From the NCBI GenBank assembly GCA_040217755.1, contig JBEHWJ010000012.1, forward strand, positions 1 to 37,709: DNA of 37,709 nt, written 5' to 3'. The position numbers and the translations under genes were made by a program. This document shows positions 17,024-26,127 of the stretch, piece by piece; the first letter of the stretch is position 1; each line of letters starts with the position of its first letter. Source of the DNA: PHAA01 sp040217755 (lineage in GTDB: Bacteria; Bacillota; Syntrophomonadia; Syntrophomonadales; Syntrophomonadaceae). Below the pieces are notes generated by a model. The model was not told the origin of the DNA, made no database searches, and worked only from the letters and a program-made list of their open reading frames with translations.

Positions 17024-18310
17024 ATGACAACATCGACCTACAATCCCTATGAGAACGCCCAGGCGCAATTCGACCGGGTGGCTGAAATAATCGGACTTGA
17101 TTACGCCACTCGCCAACTGCTGCGCCAGCCCATGAAGGAGTACCACTTCACCATTCCGGTGAAAATGGACGACGGCAGCACCCGTATATTCAATGGCTAC
17201 CGGGTCAAGCATAACGATGCCCGCGGCCCGGCCAAAGGCGGAATTCGTTTTCATCCCGAGGAGACGGTTGATACCGTGAGGGCTCTGGCCATGTGGATGA
17301 CCTGGAAATGTGCCGTTGTCGACATACCGCTGGGCGGCGGCAAGGGCGGCGTAATCTGCAATCCCCGTGATCTTTCCGAGGGCGAACAGGAGAGGCTGTG
17401 CCGCGGCTGGATCCGCCAGATTGCCCGGGATGTGGGCCCGGTGATAGATGTACCGGCTCCCGACGTTATGACCAACGCCAAACATATGCTGTGGATGCTG
17501 GATGAATTTGAACTTATCCACGGGGGAAGATATCCGGGCTTCATAACCGGAAAACCGGTGGAGATGGGTGGTTCCCTGGGCAGGACCGAAGCCACCGGTT
17601 ACGGGGTCGTATATACCATCCGCGAAGCCCTGGAGGGGATGGGGATCGACATCAAGAACACCAGTGCCAGCATTCAGGGCTGCGGCAATGTGGCCCAGTA
17701 TGCGGCTCAGCTTTATCAGGAATTGGGCGGTAATATCATGGCCATTTCGTGTTGGGACCATGCCGACCAGATGGCCTATTCCTATACCAACGACGACGGC
17801 CTGGATGCCCGGGAATTGCCCAATATAACCGATCCTTACGGCAGTATCGACAAATCCAAGGCCCTGGATCTCGGATGTAAGGTCCAGGCCCATGACGCCT
17901 GGATAGAGGCGGATGTCGATATATTGATCCCGGCGGCCATGGAGAATCAAATAAACCTGGCCAATGTGGGCAAAATCAGTAAAAAGGTCAAGATCATCGC
18001 CGAAGGCGCCAACGGGCCTATCAATACCCAGGCGGATGAGATTATCCGCAACAGTGGTATTTTCGTAATCCCCGACTTCCTCGCCAATGCCGGCGGGGTG
18101 ACCTGCAGTTACTTCGAACAGGTGCAGTCCAACGCCAACTATTATTGGGAAAAGGATGAAGTGCTGCAGAAGCTGGATCATAAGATGACCTCTGCTTTCC
18201 GGGCGGTGCGGGACATCGCGGAGCGCCACAGCCTGTATACCCGCGATGCTGCCTATGTGATTTCCATCAACCGGGTGGCCCATGCCGCCAAGATGCGGGG
18301 CTGGGTATAA
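17024..18310 (+). CDS. gdhA: Glu dehydrogenase (Glu/Leu/Phe/Val dehydrogenase family)
   Basis: The 428-residue length fits the hexameric Glu dehydrogenases. The substrate-binding domain carries 'GPAKGGIRFHPE' (near residue 68) and the catalytic-loop motif 'PLGGGKGGV' with Lys107. The nucleotide-binding domain holds 'QGCGNVAQYAAQ' near residue 220, and 'GGSLGRTEATGYGV' precedes it. The enzyme interconverts Glu with 2-oxoglutarate and ammonia using NAD(P). Related Leu/Phe dehydrogenases are shorter (about 360 aa) and differ in the hexapeptide region, so Glu is the likely substrate; the cofactor preference is not certain. GAGGAGGCAG precedes the ATG. A fusion protein gene follows after 52 nt. 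Confidence 0.93.
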   Translation: MTTSTYNPYENAQAQFDRVAEIIGLDYATRQLLRQPMKEYHFTIPVKMDDGSTRIFNGYRVKHNDARGPAKGGIRFHPEETVDTVRALAMWMTWKCAVVDIPLGGGKGGVICNPRDLSEGEQERLCRGWIRQIARDVGPVIDVPAPDVMTNAKHMLWMLDEFELIHGGRYPGFITGKPVEMGGSLGRTEATGYGVVYTIREALEGMGIDIKNTSASIQGCGNVAQYAAQLYQELGGNIMAISCWDHADQMAYSYTNDDGLDARELPNITDPYGSIDKSKALDLGCKVQAHDAWIEADVDILIPAAMENQINLANVGKISKKVKIIAEGANGPINTQADEIIRNSGIFVIPDFLANAGGVTCSYFEQVQSNANYYWEKDEVLQKLDHKMTSAFRAVRDIAERHSLYTRDAAYVISINRVAHAAKMRGWV

Positions 18311-18362
18311 AGAAAGCGGGAAGCAGGAACAGGATAATGCCTCCCGGCACACAGGTGAATTC

Positions 18363-21300
18363 ATGGACGAGCAAGATTTAGGGAATGAATACAATCTGGC
18401 CAATCTCAAAGAGCGGGCCAAGGAACTCAATTGCCTATACCAGGTGGATGGGATCCTCAACAACGAGCGATTGTCCCTGCCGGAGATTTTCCAGCAGATA
18501 ACGCTGGTTATTCCCTCCGGTTGGCAGTTCCCGGAGGTATGCCGGGCGATGATCACCTATGACAATTGCGGATACGGTACGCCTGGTTACGTCAGCTCGC
18601 CGTGGTCGCTGACGGTACCCATCAAGGTGGGGGGGAAGGAAACCGGCCGGATCATGGTGGTCTATCTGGCTGAAGTTCCGCGCGGCCCGGAAGGCTATTT
18701 CCTGGAGAAAGAGCGTAAGCTGCTGCGGGCCATCAGCGAACGCATCGGCCAAACCATTCAGCACCGCTATATGGAACAGGTCATCCAGGAGTGGAATACC
18801 TCCCGCAACGGGCTGTATCAGAGTGGTGAACCGCTCAACGAGTGGATGATAATCCTGGATTTGATCGGACGCACCGACCAGAGCATGCTGATGCACCTGT
18901 GCCGCAAAATGATCAACTACCTGTACCTAAATGGGGTCAGGGAGGCGGAGGAAGTACTGTGGGCGTTCGGTGAGGGCACCCGTCTCTACAATGACACCCT
19001 GGAACAGAACTATCCCAGCCAAAAATTCCCGCTGGGTAATCTGAGCAACATCACCAACCATACTTTCCAGATTGCGGCCCGCCATCTGAGTGACGCGGAG
19101 ATCTCTTCGCGGATCAGGAAATGGCTCCAGGAAGAGAAGGCTTACCCGCTGATAAAGGAAGTCGACCGCATCAATGCTTCCGTGGCCGAAATCTGCCGGT
19201 TGATCACCCGTTACCGGAATTCCGGCGAAGGTGGGGCCCTGCGCTTTTCGCCCATGGAACGCTGGCTGGTGGTGGCCCTGATCAACCGTTTTCTGTCTGA
19301 TAAGCTGGAATTCATAAATGTGGCCCGTCCCTTTTTTGAGATCAATGATTTCTATGATCTAGTGAACCACTTGATTTACCCCGAGGGCAGCCACGGAAAA
19401 ATCGGCGGCAAAGCTACCGGGCTCTTCCTGGCCCAGCAGATAATAGAGAAAAGCGGCCCGGAGAACCCGGCCCTGGGCGCTGTAAAAGTCCCCAAGACCT
19501 GGTATATCGCCACTGATGCGCTTAAGGAATTCCTGCACCTCAACCGTCTTGAAGAGCTGAGAGTGCAGAAGTATAAAGACCTCTATGAAGCCCGGCTCGA
19601 TTATCCCAATATAGTACACATCATGAAGAATTCCGAATTTCCGGCCGGATTGATAAAGAGCCTGGCCATGGCTTTGGATGACTTCGGCAAGGTGCCGATA
19701 ATCGTGCGCAGCTCCAGCTTGCTGGAGGATCAGCTGGGGGCGGCTTTTTCCGGTAAATACAAGAGCCTCTTCCTGGCCAACCAGGGGAGCAAGCAGGAAC
19801 GTTTGGAAAGGCTGATCGATGCCATCGCCGAGGTGTATGCTTCGGTATACAGCCCCAACTCCATCCAGTACCGGGTGGAAAGGGGATTGCTCGATTACCC
19901 CGAAGAGATGGGCATCCTCATCCAGGAAGTGGTAGGTTCCCGGGTGGGGCCGTACTTCCTGCCGGCGTATTCCGGGGTGGCTTTCAGTAACAACGAGTTC
20001 CGCTGGTCGTCCCGTATCAAGCGGGAGGATGGACTGGTGCGTTTGGTCATGGGTTTGGGCACCCGGGCGGTGGACCGCCTGACCGATGATTTTCCGGTAT
20101 TGGTATCTCCGGGCCAGCCCCGTTTGCGGGTAAATACGGTGCCGGAGGAGATAAGGCGCTATTCGCCCAAAAAGGCCGATGTTCTCAATTTGGAGAAAAA
20201 TATGGTGGAAACGGTGGAGACCGCGGCCCTTCTCAAGGAATGGGGCCATTTGATACCCCAGGCCCACAAGATCATATCCGTCTATGAGGATGATTATGTG
20301 CGTCCGGCTAATCCTTTCAGCGTGGACTTCACCCGCGATGAGTTGCTGGTCACCTTCGATGGTCTGGTAACCGATACTCCGTTTATGAAACAAGTGCACC
20401 TGATAATGAAGGTGCTGCAGGAGAAGCTGGGGGTACCGGTGGACATCGAATTTGCCTCTGACGGGGAAAACTTTTACCTGTTGCAATGCCGCCCGCAGAG
20501 CTTTAGCAAGGAAATCGCGCCGGCGGCCATACCCAAGGAGCTTCACGGCCGGGACATAGTATTCACAGCCAACCGTTACGTATCCAACGGCCTGATCAAA
20601 GATATATCCCATATAGTGTATGTGGATCCTGAGGGCTACAGCCGGCTGCAGAGACTCGAAGAACTGGTCAATGTAGGCCGGGCGGTGGGCAAGCTTAATT
20701 TGCTGCTGCCCAAGCACCACTTCGTGCTCATGGGGCCCGGCCGATGGGGTAGCCGCGGAGACATCCGCCTGGGGGTGCAGGTGAATTATGCCGATATTAA
20801 TAATACCGCGGCCTTGATCGAGATAGCCCGTCAAAAACATAAGTATGTGCCCGAGTTGTCGTTCGGAACCCATTTCTTTCAGGATCTGGTGGAGTCCAAC
20901 ATCCGCTACCTCCCCCTGTACCCGGATAACGACCAGGTAGTATTTAAAGAGCCTTTTTTCCTTCGTTCCCGGAACTTGCTGAAACAGTTGTTACCGGAGT
21001 ACGGTTATCTGGAGGAAGTCATCCGGGTCATCGATGTGCCCGCCGAATATGAAGGTATGGTTCTGAATATCGCCATGAATGCGGAACTGGGAGAGGCGAT
21101 CGGCTATCTGGGGCCAGCTTTCGTACGGGAAGAAGGATTGGAAACGGAGAAGCAAGTCACCCTCAAGGGTCAAGCCGATTTGGGTCCGAGAGAGGATAAA
21201 TTCTGGCGTTGGCGCCATTACATGGCAGAGCGTATCGCCGCTGCCGCGGATATGGAGCGTTTCGGCCTCAGGGCCATCTACCTGTTTGGCAGCACCAATT

Positions 21301-21569
21301 GCGGTGAGGCCGGGCCCGGCAGCGATATCGACCTGATCCTCCATTTTCAGGGATCTGAAGCGCAGAAGGAAGAGCTGTTGCTGTGGATGGACGGATGGAG
21401 CATAAGCCTGGCGGAGATGAATTACCTGAAAACCGGTTATACCTCGGAGGGACTGCTGGATATCCACATCGTTACCGATGAGGATATCGCCAGGAAATCA
21501 TCCTACGCCATCAAGATCGGGGCCGCCACCGACCCCGCCTACCTGTTGAGGTCCCGGATCGACTACTGA
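18363..21569 (+). CDS. GAF-like + PEP/pyruvate-binding ATP-grasp + nucleotidyltransferase fusion protein
   Basis: The product has 1,068 residues. Residues ~20-145 resemble a GAF-type sensor domain of the kind seen in histidine kinases. Residues ~345-710 form a PEP synthase/PPDK N-terminal domain, with 'GGKATGLFLAQQI', 'VPIIVRSSSLLEDQLGAAFSGKY' and a closing 'DGENFYLLQCRPQS'. The phosphohistidine swivelling motif and the PEP-binding barrel of true PEP synthases are absent. Instead a segment with 'LMGPGRWGSRGDIRLGV' (~785-805) follows, and then a nucleotidyltransferase domain with 'LFGSTNCGEAGPGSDIDL' (~974-991), the G-S...D-x-D site of Pol-beta/MNT enzymes. A phosphotransfer or nucleotidylation role is inferred; the substrate is unknown. 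ATG 18363 is preferred: AGGTG lies at 18354-18358, while the upstream frame overlaps gdhA. Probably co-transcribed with gdhA. Confidence 0.85.
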   Translation: MDEQDLGNEYNLANLKERAKELNCLYQVDGILNNERLSLPEIFQQITLVIPSGWQFPEVCRAMITYDNCGYGTPGYVSSPWSLTVPIKVGGKETGRIMVVYLAEVPRGPEGYFLEKERKLLRAISERIGQTIQHRYMEQVIQEWNTSRNGLYQSGEPLNEWMIILDLIGRTDQSMLMHLCRKMINYLYLNGVREAEEVLWAFGEGTRLYNDTLEQNYPSQKFPLGNLSNITNHTFQIAARHLSDAEISSRIRKWLQEEKAYPLIKEVDRINASVAEICRLITRYRNSGEGGALRFSPMERWLVVALINRFLSDKLEFINVARPFFEINDFYDLVNHLIYPEGSHGKIGGKATGLFLAQQIIEKSGPENPALGAVKVPKTWYIATDALKEFLHLNRLEELRVQKYKDLYEARLDYPNIVHIMKNSEFPAGLIKSLAMALDDFGKVPIIVRSSSLLEDQLGAAFSGKYKSLFLANQGSKQERLERLIDAIAEVYASVYSPNSIQYRVERGLLDYPEEMGILIQEVVGSRVGPYFLPAYSGVAFSNNEFRWSSRIKREDGLVRLVMGLGTRAVDRLTDDFPVLVSPGQPRLRVNTVPEEIRRYSPKKADVLNLEKNMVETVETAALLKEWGHLIPQAHKIISVYEDDYVRPANPFSVDFTRDELLVTFDGLVTDTPFMKQVHLIMKVLQEKLGVPVDIEFASDGENFYLLQCRPQSFSKEIAPAAIPKELHGRDIVFTANRYVSNGLIKDISHIVYVDPEGYSRLQRLEELVNVGRAVGKLNLLLPKHHFVLMGPGRWGSRGDIRLGVQVNYADINNTAALIEIARQKHKYVPELSFGTHFFQDLVESNIRYLPLYPDNDQVVFKEPFFLRSRNLLKQLLPEYGYLEEVIRVIDVPAEYEGMVLNIAMNAELGEAIGYLGPAFVREEGLETEKQVTLKGQADLGPREDKFWRWRHYMAERIAAAADMERFGLRAIYLFGSTNCGEAGPGSDIDLILHFQGSEAQKEELLLWMDGWSISLAEMNYLKTGYTSEGLLDIHIVTDEDIARKSSYAIKIGAATDPAYLLRSRIDY

Positions 21570-21611
21570 TGCTTAAGATGGGGTTAAAACCTATCATCTG
21601 ATAAAATGGCG

Positions 21612-21643
21612 CAGAGACCACCGTAAGGCGGTCTCTGTTTTTT
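21612..21643 (+). terminator. intrinsic terminator after the ATP-grasp/nucleotidyltransferase gene
   Basis: CAGAGACC (21612-21619) pairs with GGTCTCTG (21630-21637), extended by two more pairs around a GTAA loop, and is followed by six or more Ts. This closes the gdhA transcription unit. Between it and ddh a second hairpin (GCCGG/CCGGC near 21722-21740) could serve ddh on the minus strand but lacks a T tract. Confidence 0.88.
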
Positions 21644-21763
21644 GTTGGCGAAGTTTTAAAAATAGCGCGAGGTTCAAATATTTCAAACGGCGGCCGTTGG
21701 GCCGGATTGGATTGAATTACTGCCGGCTCTGTTCCGGCTGGAAGATATAGCCGCAATAATATT

Positions 21764-22657
21764 CTAGACCAGACGGCGGATTATCTCATCCGGCTCCCCG
21801 TAAATATAGTCGATGATGGGGATCTGGATCATGGTATAAGCACCGGGTTTCTGTTTCAAGGATGCCCGGGCCGCGGCCACCATGATCTGGGCAGTCAGGG
21901 CGGGATTGTTTATCCTCATGCCGAAACTGAGCATTTGATTATGGGTGGAGCCCGACACCCCTTTGCGTTCCATCTGCACTCCATGGCCCATGTCCAAGAG
22001 CATCTCCACATCGGCCACCTGGCTGACGATGGTCTCATCCTTGGCGAAATAGGCATCTTGCTTTATCGCTGCCGCGACCTGCTCAAAATCAGCCCCCGGT
22101 TGCAGCTGCACATAGACCATGCGCCGGTGCACCCCGGTGCCTACCGGGATGGTCATCGACAGGGCATTCTCCACCCCCGGAACCGATTTTGCGGCTACGG
22201 TATGGCCCATGCTCATGCCCGGTCCGAAATTGGTGTACGTCAAGCCGCGCGGCACCATGAATTCGAACATGCACCGGACCATGGAATCGGAGCCCGGGTC
22301 CCATCCGGCCGAATTGACGGCCACGCAGCCGTAGGCCTTGGCGACGGTATCCAACTGGAGGCGCAGGTCAGCCAGTTGACCATGGATATCATAACTGTCG
22401 ATGGTATTTATCCCCATGGTCAGGAGCTGGGCGGCGACTTCCGGGACGGTCCGGGTGGGGATGCAAAGCAGGGCCACATCTACCTGATTCAGTTCCGCAA
22501 TCGAAGACACCCTGTTGGGAGGGACGGATGCCTTACCCGGGCCCGCGGGTTCAACTATTCCGGCCAGTTCCATATCAGGTGCGGCCAGTACGGTATCGAC
22601 GGCGTACCGCCCCACATTGCCGTAACCTATTACCGCGGCCTTTATTTTTTTGGTCAT
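21764..22657 (-). CDS. ddh: meso-diaminopimelate D-dehydrogenase
   Basis: The product begins MTKKIKAAVIGYGNVGRYAVDTV, with an N-terminal Rossmann fold ('GYGNVG', residues 9-14). It continues with family landmarks: 'CIPTRTVPE', 'NSAGWDPGSDSM', 'NFGPGMSMGHTVAAKSVPGVENALSMT' and 'GVSGSTHNQMLSFGMRINNPALTAQIMVAAARA'. Its 297 residues match the shorter clostridial form of the enzyme. It carries out the NADPH-dependent interconversion of meso-DAP and L-2-amino-6-oxopimelate plus ammonia, a one-step route to the peptidoglycan and lysine precursor. AGAGGTG lies 5 nt before ATG 22657; a TTG one codon upstream is less likely. It is transcribed divergently from the nitroreductase gene. Confidence 0.93.
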   Translation of the reverse strand: MTKKIKAAVIGYGNVGRYAVDTVLAAPDMELAGIVEPAGPGKASVPPNRVSSIAELNQVDVALLCIPTRTVPEVAAQLLTMGINTIDSYDIHGQLADLRLQLDTVAKAYGCVAVNSAGWDPGSDSMVRCMFEFMVPRGLTYTNFGPGMSMGHTVAAKSVPGVENALSMTIPVGTGVHRRMVYVQLQPGADFEQVAAAIKQDAYFAKDETIVSQVADVEMLLDMGHGVQMERKGVSGSTHNQMLSFGMRINNPALTAQIMVAAARASLKQKPGAYTMIQIPIIDYIYGEPDEIIRRLV

Positions 22658-22773
22658 CAATACACCTCTATCCCTAAGTTTTTATTCATTTCATATAGCA
22701 TATATAAGGTGGCTAACGGAGGCAAGGTTTATACAGTATACTTTGCGGCGGTATGCTGGGGGGCTGAATATTT

Positions 22774-22804
22774 GCACCTGGAGCCCGGGGGCCGGGCTGG
22801 GTGC
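22774..22804. other. strong hairpin in the ddh/nitroreductase intergenic region
   Basis: The 381-bp gap 22658-23038 between divergent genes contains AGCCCGG (22782-22788) and CCGGGCT (22792-22798) around a GGG loop, enclosed by GCACC and GGTGC. I see no T tract, no T-box core, no lysine riboswitch and no reading frame with a good start. The hairpin may be part of a 5' leader of the nitroreductase gene or a protein-binding site. TATACAGTATA near 22731 is a short palindrome. Confidence 0.4.
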
Positions 22805-23038
22805 GGATCAAAACCGTGATAGCGGCGCACTTCGGCAGGGTATGCACCTAGCCCCTGGTTGGAAGACATCCCGGTGATTTGAACAATTGTCTTTGCAACC
22901 GATAGCTCCATACCCTAGAATGCAAATATAGGCAGGTCCCCGATAGGAAGACTGGATGGTTATGGAACAAGGAGTCGTTCCAGCTTTACCCAGACACTTT
23001 TGTTGTCGCCACGGTGTAGCGGAGAAAGGAGGACTAAC

Positions 23039-23611
23039 ATGGACATTTTTACAGCCCTCAAAGAGAGATGGAGTTGCCGGAATTACAAGAGCCAGGATAT
23101 CGATACGGGTACCCTGATGAAAATCCTGGAAGCAGGCGGGTGGGCCCCGTCGGTTATGAACCTGCAGCCCTGGAGGTTTTATGTCGTCAAGAATGCGGCG
23201 CTCAAGCAGCAGTTGAAGGAACATTGTGAGACGCTGGCCCAAACCATCTTTGCCCGGAGTGGCTGGAAATGGGTCTCCAAGTATTCGTTCGAATTCCTGG
23301 TCCAGGCCCCGGTTTTGATTGCGGTGGCCGCCGATCCCAAAGATACCGGGGCTGATCAGTTTATCAAGGAACAGGGGACCGGCTATGCCTATTCCTGTTG
23401 TGCGGCGATACAGAATATAATGCTGGCGGCCCATGCGTTGGGTGTTGATACCCTCTGGTTCTCCCTCTATGATACCCCCCAGGCCAAAGAGATACTGGGG
23501 ATACCGTCTCATCTCGATCTGGTGAGCATCGTGGTGGCGGGCTACAGCGCCGAGCCGGCCAAGCATCTGCCCCGGAAACCGGTGGCCGACCTGATGGTAA
23601 TAAAGGAGTAG
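23039..23611 (+). CDS. nitroreductase family protein
   Basis: ATG 23039 has AAAGGAGG (23025-23032) six bases upstream. The 190-residue product begins MDIFTALKERWSCRNYKSQDID, the 'RxSxRxY' FMN-binding start of the nitroreductase fold, followed by 'LEAGGWAPSVMNLQPWRFYVV' and later 'YAYSCCAAIQNIMLAAHALGVDTLWFSLYDT'. These are the FMN-contacting and dimer-forming segments of NADH oxidase/nitroreductase-like flavoproteins. The enzymes reduce nitro compounds, quinones or flavins with NAD(P)H; the real substrate cannot be predicted. The MBL-fold gene follows closely and may be co-transcribed. Confidence 0.9.
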   Translation: MDIFTALKERWSCRNYKSQDIDTGTLMKILEAGGWAPSVMNLQPWRFYVVKNAALKQQLKEHCETLAQTIFARSGWKWVSKYSFEFLVQAPVLIAVAADPKDTGADQFIKEQGTGYAYSCCAAIQNIMLAAHALGVDTLWFSLYDTPQAKEILGIPSHLDLVSIVVAGYSAEPAKHLPRKPVADLMVIKE

Positions 23612-23673
23612 GGACTAAACTGTGCTTGTCTATAGCAAACTACTGACAACCTGGTGACATGGAGGTTAGGGTA

Positions 23674-24396
23674 TTGCTGAACTTTATCTCCACCGGCAGC
23701 GCTTTTAATGCCGCTTTGGGGAATAACAGCGCTTATCTCAGAGCGGGGCAGACCCTGGTGTTGTTCGACTGCGGCGGTTCGGTTTTCGGCAGCCTTGTCC
23801 GGGGTGGGCTGCTGGCCGGGTTGACAGACATTTTTGTGGTAATCACTCACACCCATCCCGACCACGTCGGCAGCCTGGGTGATCTTATACTCTATAACCA
23901 CCACCAATTATCCGCCCGGATCATGGTGATTTACCGACACCCGGAGGTGGTGGATTCCATAATGGGGGGCATGGGGGTCAACCGCGAGTATTACCAGTTT
24001 TTGAATCCAGCCAGCGGGGTCAGGTTTGTGGTCGATAACCAGGATGTTTACCGGGAGCTGGAAGCTATCGGCGTCGAACATTCGGAAAAGGTTTTTTGCA
24101 ATGGTTACGTGGTGAGATCGAGAGACGGCTCCGGTTGTTTCTATTACAGCGGTGACGCCAGGGGTATACCGGAGCAGGTTTTGGGCGAGTTCCGGACGGG
24201 CTCGATCCATCTGCTCTATCAGGACGTATCCAGCTTTGATGCGGACGATAATCCCCACCTGTCGTTCACTAAACTCTGCCAGCTCATCCCGGTGGAGATG
24301 CGCCCCCGGGTCTGTTGCATGCACCTGGATGAGAAATTCGATGTCCGGGTTGCCGAGCGGGCCGGCTTCAAGGTCGCCCGGAGCGGCCTGGGCTGA
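23674..24396 (+). CDS. MBL-fold metallo-hydrolase
   Basis: The 'THTHPDHVGSLGDL' motif (about residue 50) is the HxHxDH metal site of the metallo-beta-lactamase fold. A second region 'YYSGDARGIPE' supplies the bridging Asp, and 'CCMHLDEKF' supplies a C-terminal His. The start 'LNFISTGSAFNAALGNNSAYL' is typical of the RNase Z-like and PhnP-like branches. Substrates in this fold range from RNA to cyclic phosphates. TTG 23674 is preferred because GGAGGT at 23661-23666 is well spaced for it, whereas ATG 23659 overlaps that site; the ATG would add five residues. At 240 residues it is close to single-domain family members. Confidence 0.85.
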   Translation: MLNFISTGSAFNAALGNNSAYLRAGQTLVLFDCGGSVFGSLVRGGLLAGLTDIFVVITHTHPDHVGSLGDLILYNHHQLSARIMVIYRHPEVVDSIMGGMGVNREYYQFLNPASGVRFVVDNQDVYRELEAIGVEHSEKVFCNGYVVRSRDGSGCFYYSGDARGIPEQVLGEFRTGSIHLLYQDVSSFDADDNPHLSFTKLCQLIPVEMRPRVCCMHLDEKFDVRVAERAGFKVARSGLG

Positions 24397-24532
24397 TATC
24401 GATGAGATAGAGACCACCAGGACTCCCTTTTCGTAGCAAGATGGTGTCCCGCTCAAAAGTATCTTTTACGGTCGGCGCCAGCCAGCAGGGCAATACCGCC
24501 GGCAACAGGTTCACTATATGACCGACGGGCTA

Positions 24533-24562
24533 TTGAGGCGATCGTCAGCGACGGGTTATAAT
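24533..24562 (+). promoter_or_regulatory. sigma-A-type promoter before the DegV gene
   Basis: TTGAGG (24533-24538) and a perfect TATAAT (24557-24562) are separated by 18 bp, upstream of the DegV start at 24695. The 24397-24694 gap contains no gene that I can support. Confidence 0.5.
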
Positions 24563-24694
24563 CAGATTCAGGATTGGATTACCAGTCGTGAAGCGGCAGA
24601 ATTCTTGGCCCAATCGCAAATCAACCGGATACCGGTATGGTTTGCCGCGGTAAGGCTGGCACCGACTGCATCAACGGCGAGAGGAGAACCCGGC

Positions 24695-25591
24695 ATGACC
24701 GTAAAGATAATCACCGACAGCACCGCTTATATCAACCAGGAACTGCAGCAGGAACTAGGTATCCGGGTCATACCGCTGAGCGTTCACTTCAGTGATGAGT
24801 CGTTCGTGGAGACCGAGGTCGACTATGATTATTTCTATGGGAAAATCGAAAAGACCGGGGAGATACCTACTTCTTCCCAACCTTCGGCCGGTGATATATA
24901 TGGTGTTTTCAAGGAGATAATCGAGGCCGGCGATGAAGTACTGGCGATTCTCATCTCCTCCGCCATGAGTGGAACTTACCAGACGGCGATGGGGGTCAAA
25001 GATCTGCTGGCCCGGGAAATACCTGGTGCCCGGATAGAAGTCCTGGACTCCCGCACCAATTGCATGGCCCTGGGGGTGCAGGTGTTGGCGGCAGCCCGCT
25101 GCGGCCGGGCCGGGGGGGACATGGAGAGCGCGATACGGGCGGCGGAAAGCATCCGGGAGAGGGTAAATTTTTACTTCGTGCCGGAAACCCTGGAATATCT
25201 CAAGAAGGGTGGCCGCATCGGGACCGCCTCAGCGTTATTGGGGATGATATTGAAGATCCGCCCAATCCTGACCGTGGACATGAAAGCCGGGATGACCCAT
25301 CTATGGGGCAAGGCCCGCGGCACATCGGCGGCCGTGCACCGGATGTTGGAACTGCTGGAGGCGGATGCCCGGCGATATGGACTGCAGGAGATCATCGTCC
25401 ATCATATAAACGCTCCGGAAAGGGCCGAACAACTGAAAGGGCAATTGGCGGATAAATACCGGTGCCCGATCTCCATTGGCACGCTGGGGCCGGTGATCGG
25501 ATTGCATACCGGATTGGGGACGATCGGGGTGGTTTATACCACCGAATCGGCACCGACAGACAGGGCCCCGGCGACCGGGCCGATCGACTAG
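24695..25591 (+). CDS. DegV family fatty-acid-binding protein
   Basis: From ATG 24695, with GAGAGGAG at 24680-24687, the 298-residue product begins MTVKIITDSTAYINQELQQEL. It has the DegV landmarks 'TSQPSAGDI' (fatty-acid carboxylate site) and 'AMSGTYQTA', then 'VLDSRTNCMALG' and 'ETLEYLKKGGRIG' in the lid region, and 'HINAPERAEQL'. DegV/FakB proteins bind acyl chains and, where FakA is present, hand them to the kinase for acyl-phosphate formation and phospholipid synthesis. No fakA-like gene is in the window. An in-frame upstream extension exists but lacks homology and a ribosome binding site. Confidence 0.92.
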   Translation: MTVKIITDSTAYINQELQQELGIRVIPLSVHFSDESFVETEVDYDYFYGKIEKTGEIPTSSQPSAGDIYGVFKEIIEAGDEVLAILISSAMSGTYQTAMGVKDLLAREIPGARIEVLDSRTNCMALGVQVLAAARCGRAGGDMESAIRAAESIRERVNFYFVPETLEYLKKGGRIGTASALLGMILKIRPILTVDMKAGMTHLWGKARGTSAAVHRMLELLEADARRYGLQEIIVHHINAPERAEQLKGQLADKYRCPISIGTLGPVIGLHTGLGTIGVVYTTESAPTDRAPATGPID

Positions 25592-25760
25592 CAATATGGC
25601 CCGGGGACGGAGTTTGGATCGGGATTGGGATACGTGATCGGACCGCTCGGCCCGAGTAACGGGATATATGTAGTTGGAGAGATGCGGGCGGCGAGCGGAT
25701 GGATTCGCTGCCGATTCAGGGAGCACATCGGTATCGAGCAGACGATAGGGGATGGGAATA

Positions 25761-25796
25761 GGGGATGGCGGGACCAGTGATCCCGGGGCCATCCCC
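25761..25796. terminator. hairpin between convergent DegV and ferritin-like genes
   Basis: GGGGATGGC (25761-25769) pairs perfectly with GCCATCCCC (25788-25796), with a further GGGA/TCCC pairing inside. It sits between two convergent genes, as terminators do, but neither side has a real T tract. The 25592-25760 stretch before it holds no recognisable gene. Confidence 0.45.
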
Positions 25797-25812
25797 TCAT
25801 CATTACGGACGG

Positions 25813-26127
25813 TTACTGCAAAGGCGTCTGGAAATTTTGGGACTGCTGGTCCTGGACCTTTTTAATCCCCTGCTGGACATAGTCCTCCTGACCGGGATCC
25901 AGCATCATCATCAGTTGCTGCAACTCCCCTACATGACGCCTTTCTTCATTGGCGATATGGGTGAGTATCTTCTTCACCCGTTCATCATCAGTGGCCTGCA
26001 CATGCGCTTCATAGCCCATGATGGCCTCCAGTTCGCCGGCGATATCCACCCGCAGGGCCTGCAGCAGCTCCGGGTAGCTGAGCTTTTTGGGGATGTTCCC
26101 TACAAAGGGATCTCCGAGTTGGGCCAA
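25813..26127 (-). CDS. ferritin-like half-bundle protein (104 aa)
   Basis: TTG start with GAGGTGA six bases upstream. Residues ~17-75 form two helices with 'DIAGELEAIMGYEAHVQAT' and 'ILTHIANEERRHVGELQQLM', that is E...E..H plus E-E-x-x-H. This is the metal-ligand pattern of one half of a rubrerythrin/ferritin-like four-helix bundle, so a dimer would build a di-iron site. It resembles the small encapsulin-associated ferritin-like proteins, but no encapsulin gene is visible nearby. The Gln-rich tail 'QDQQSQNFQTPLQ' could be flexible or a targeting peptide. A role in iron storage or peroxide handling is inferred. TATAAT on the minus strand at 26175-26180 may be the -10. Confidence 0.75.
   Translation of the reverse strand: MAQLGDPFVGNIPKKLSYPELLQALRVDIAGELEAIMGYEAHVQATDDERVKKILTHIANEERRHVGELQQLMMMLDPGQEDYVQQGIKKVQDQQSQNFQTPLQ

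Noticed and set aside
16982..18556. Long open frame on the minus strand opposite gdhA (and a similar one at 19359-20873)
   Set aside because: Both lie antisense to strongly supported genes in GC-rich DNA, have unmotivated His/Gly/Ile-rich compositions and no domain pattern or ribosome binding site. They are shadows of codon bias.
22661..23038. T-box or lysine riboswitch in the ddh/nitroreductase gap
   Set aside because: Searched by eye for the T-box AGGGTGG-N-ACCGCG core and for lysine-switch motifs; neither is present.
24518..24694. Longer DegV protein starting at ATG 24518
   Set aside because: The added 59 residues resemble no DegV N-terminus and cover the likely promoter; ATG 24695 has a good ribosome binding site and family-like start.
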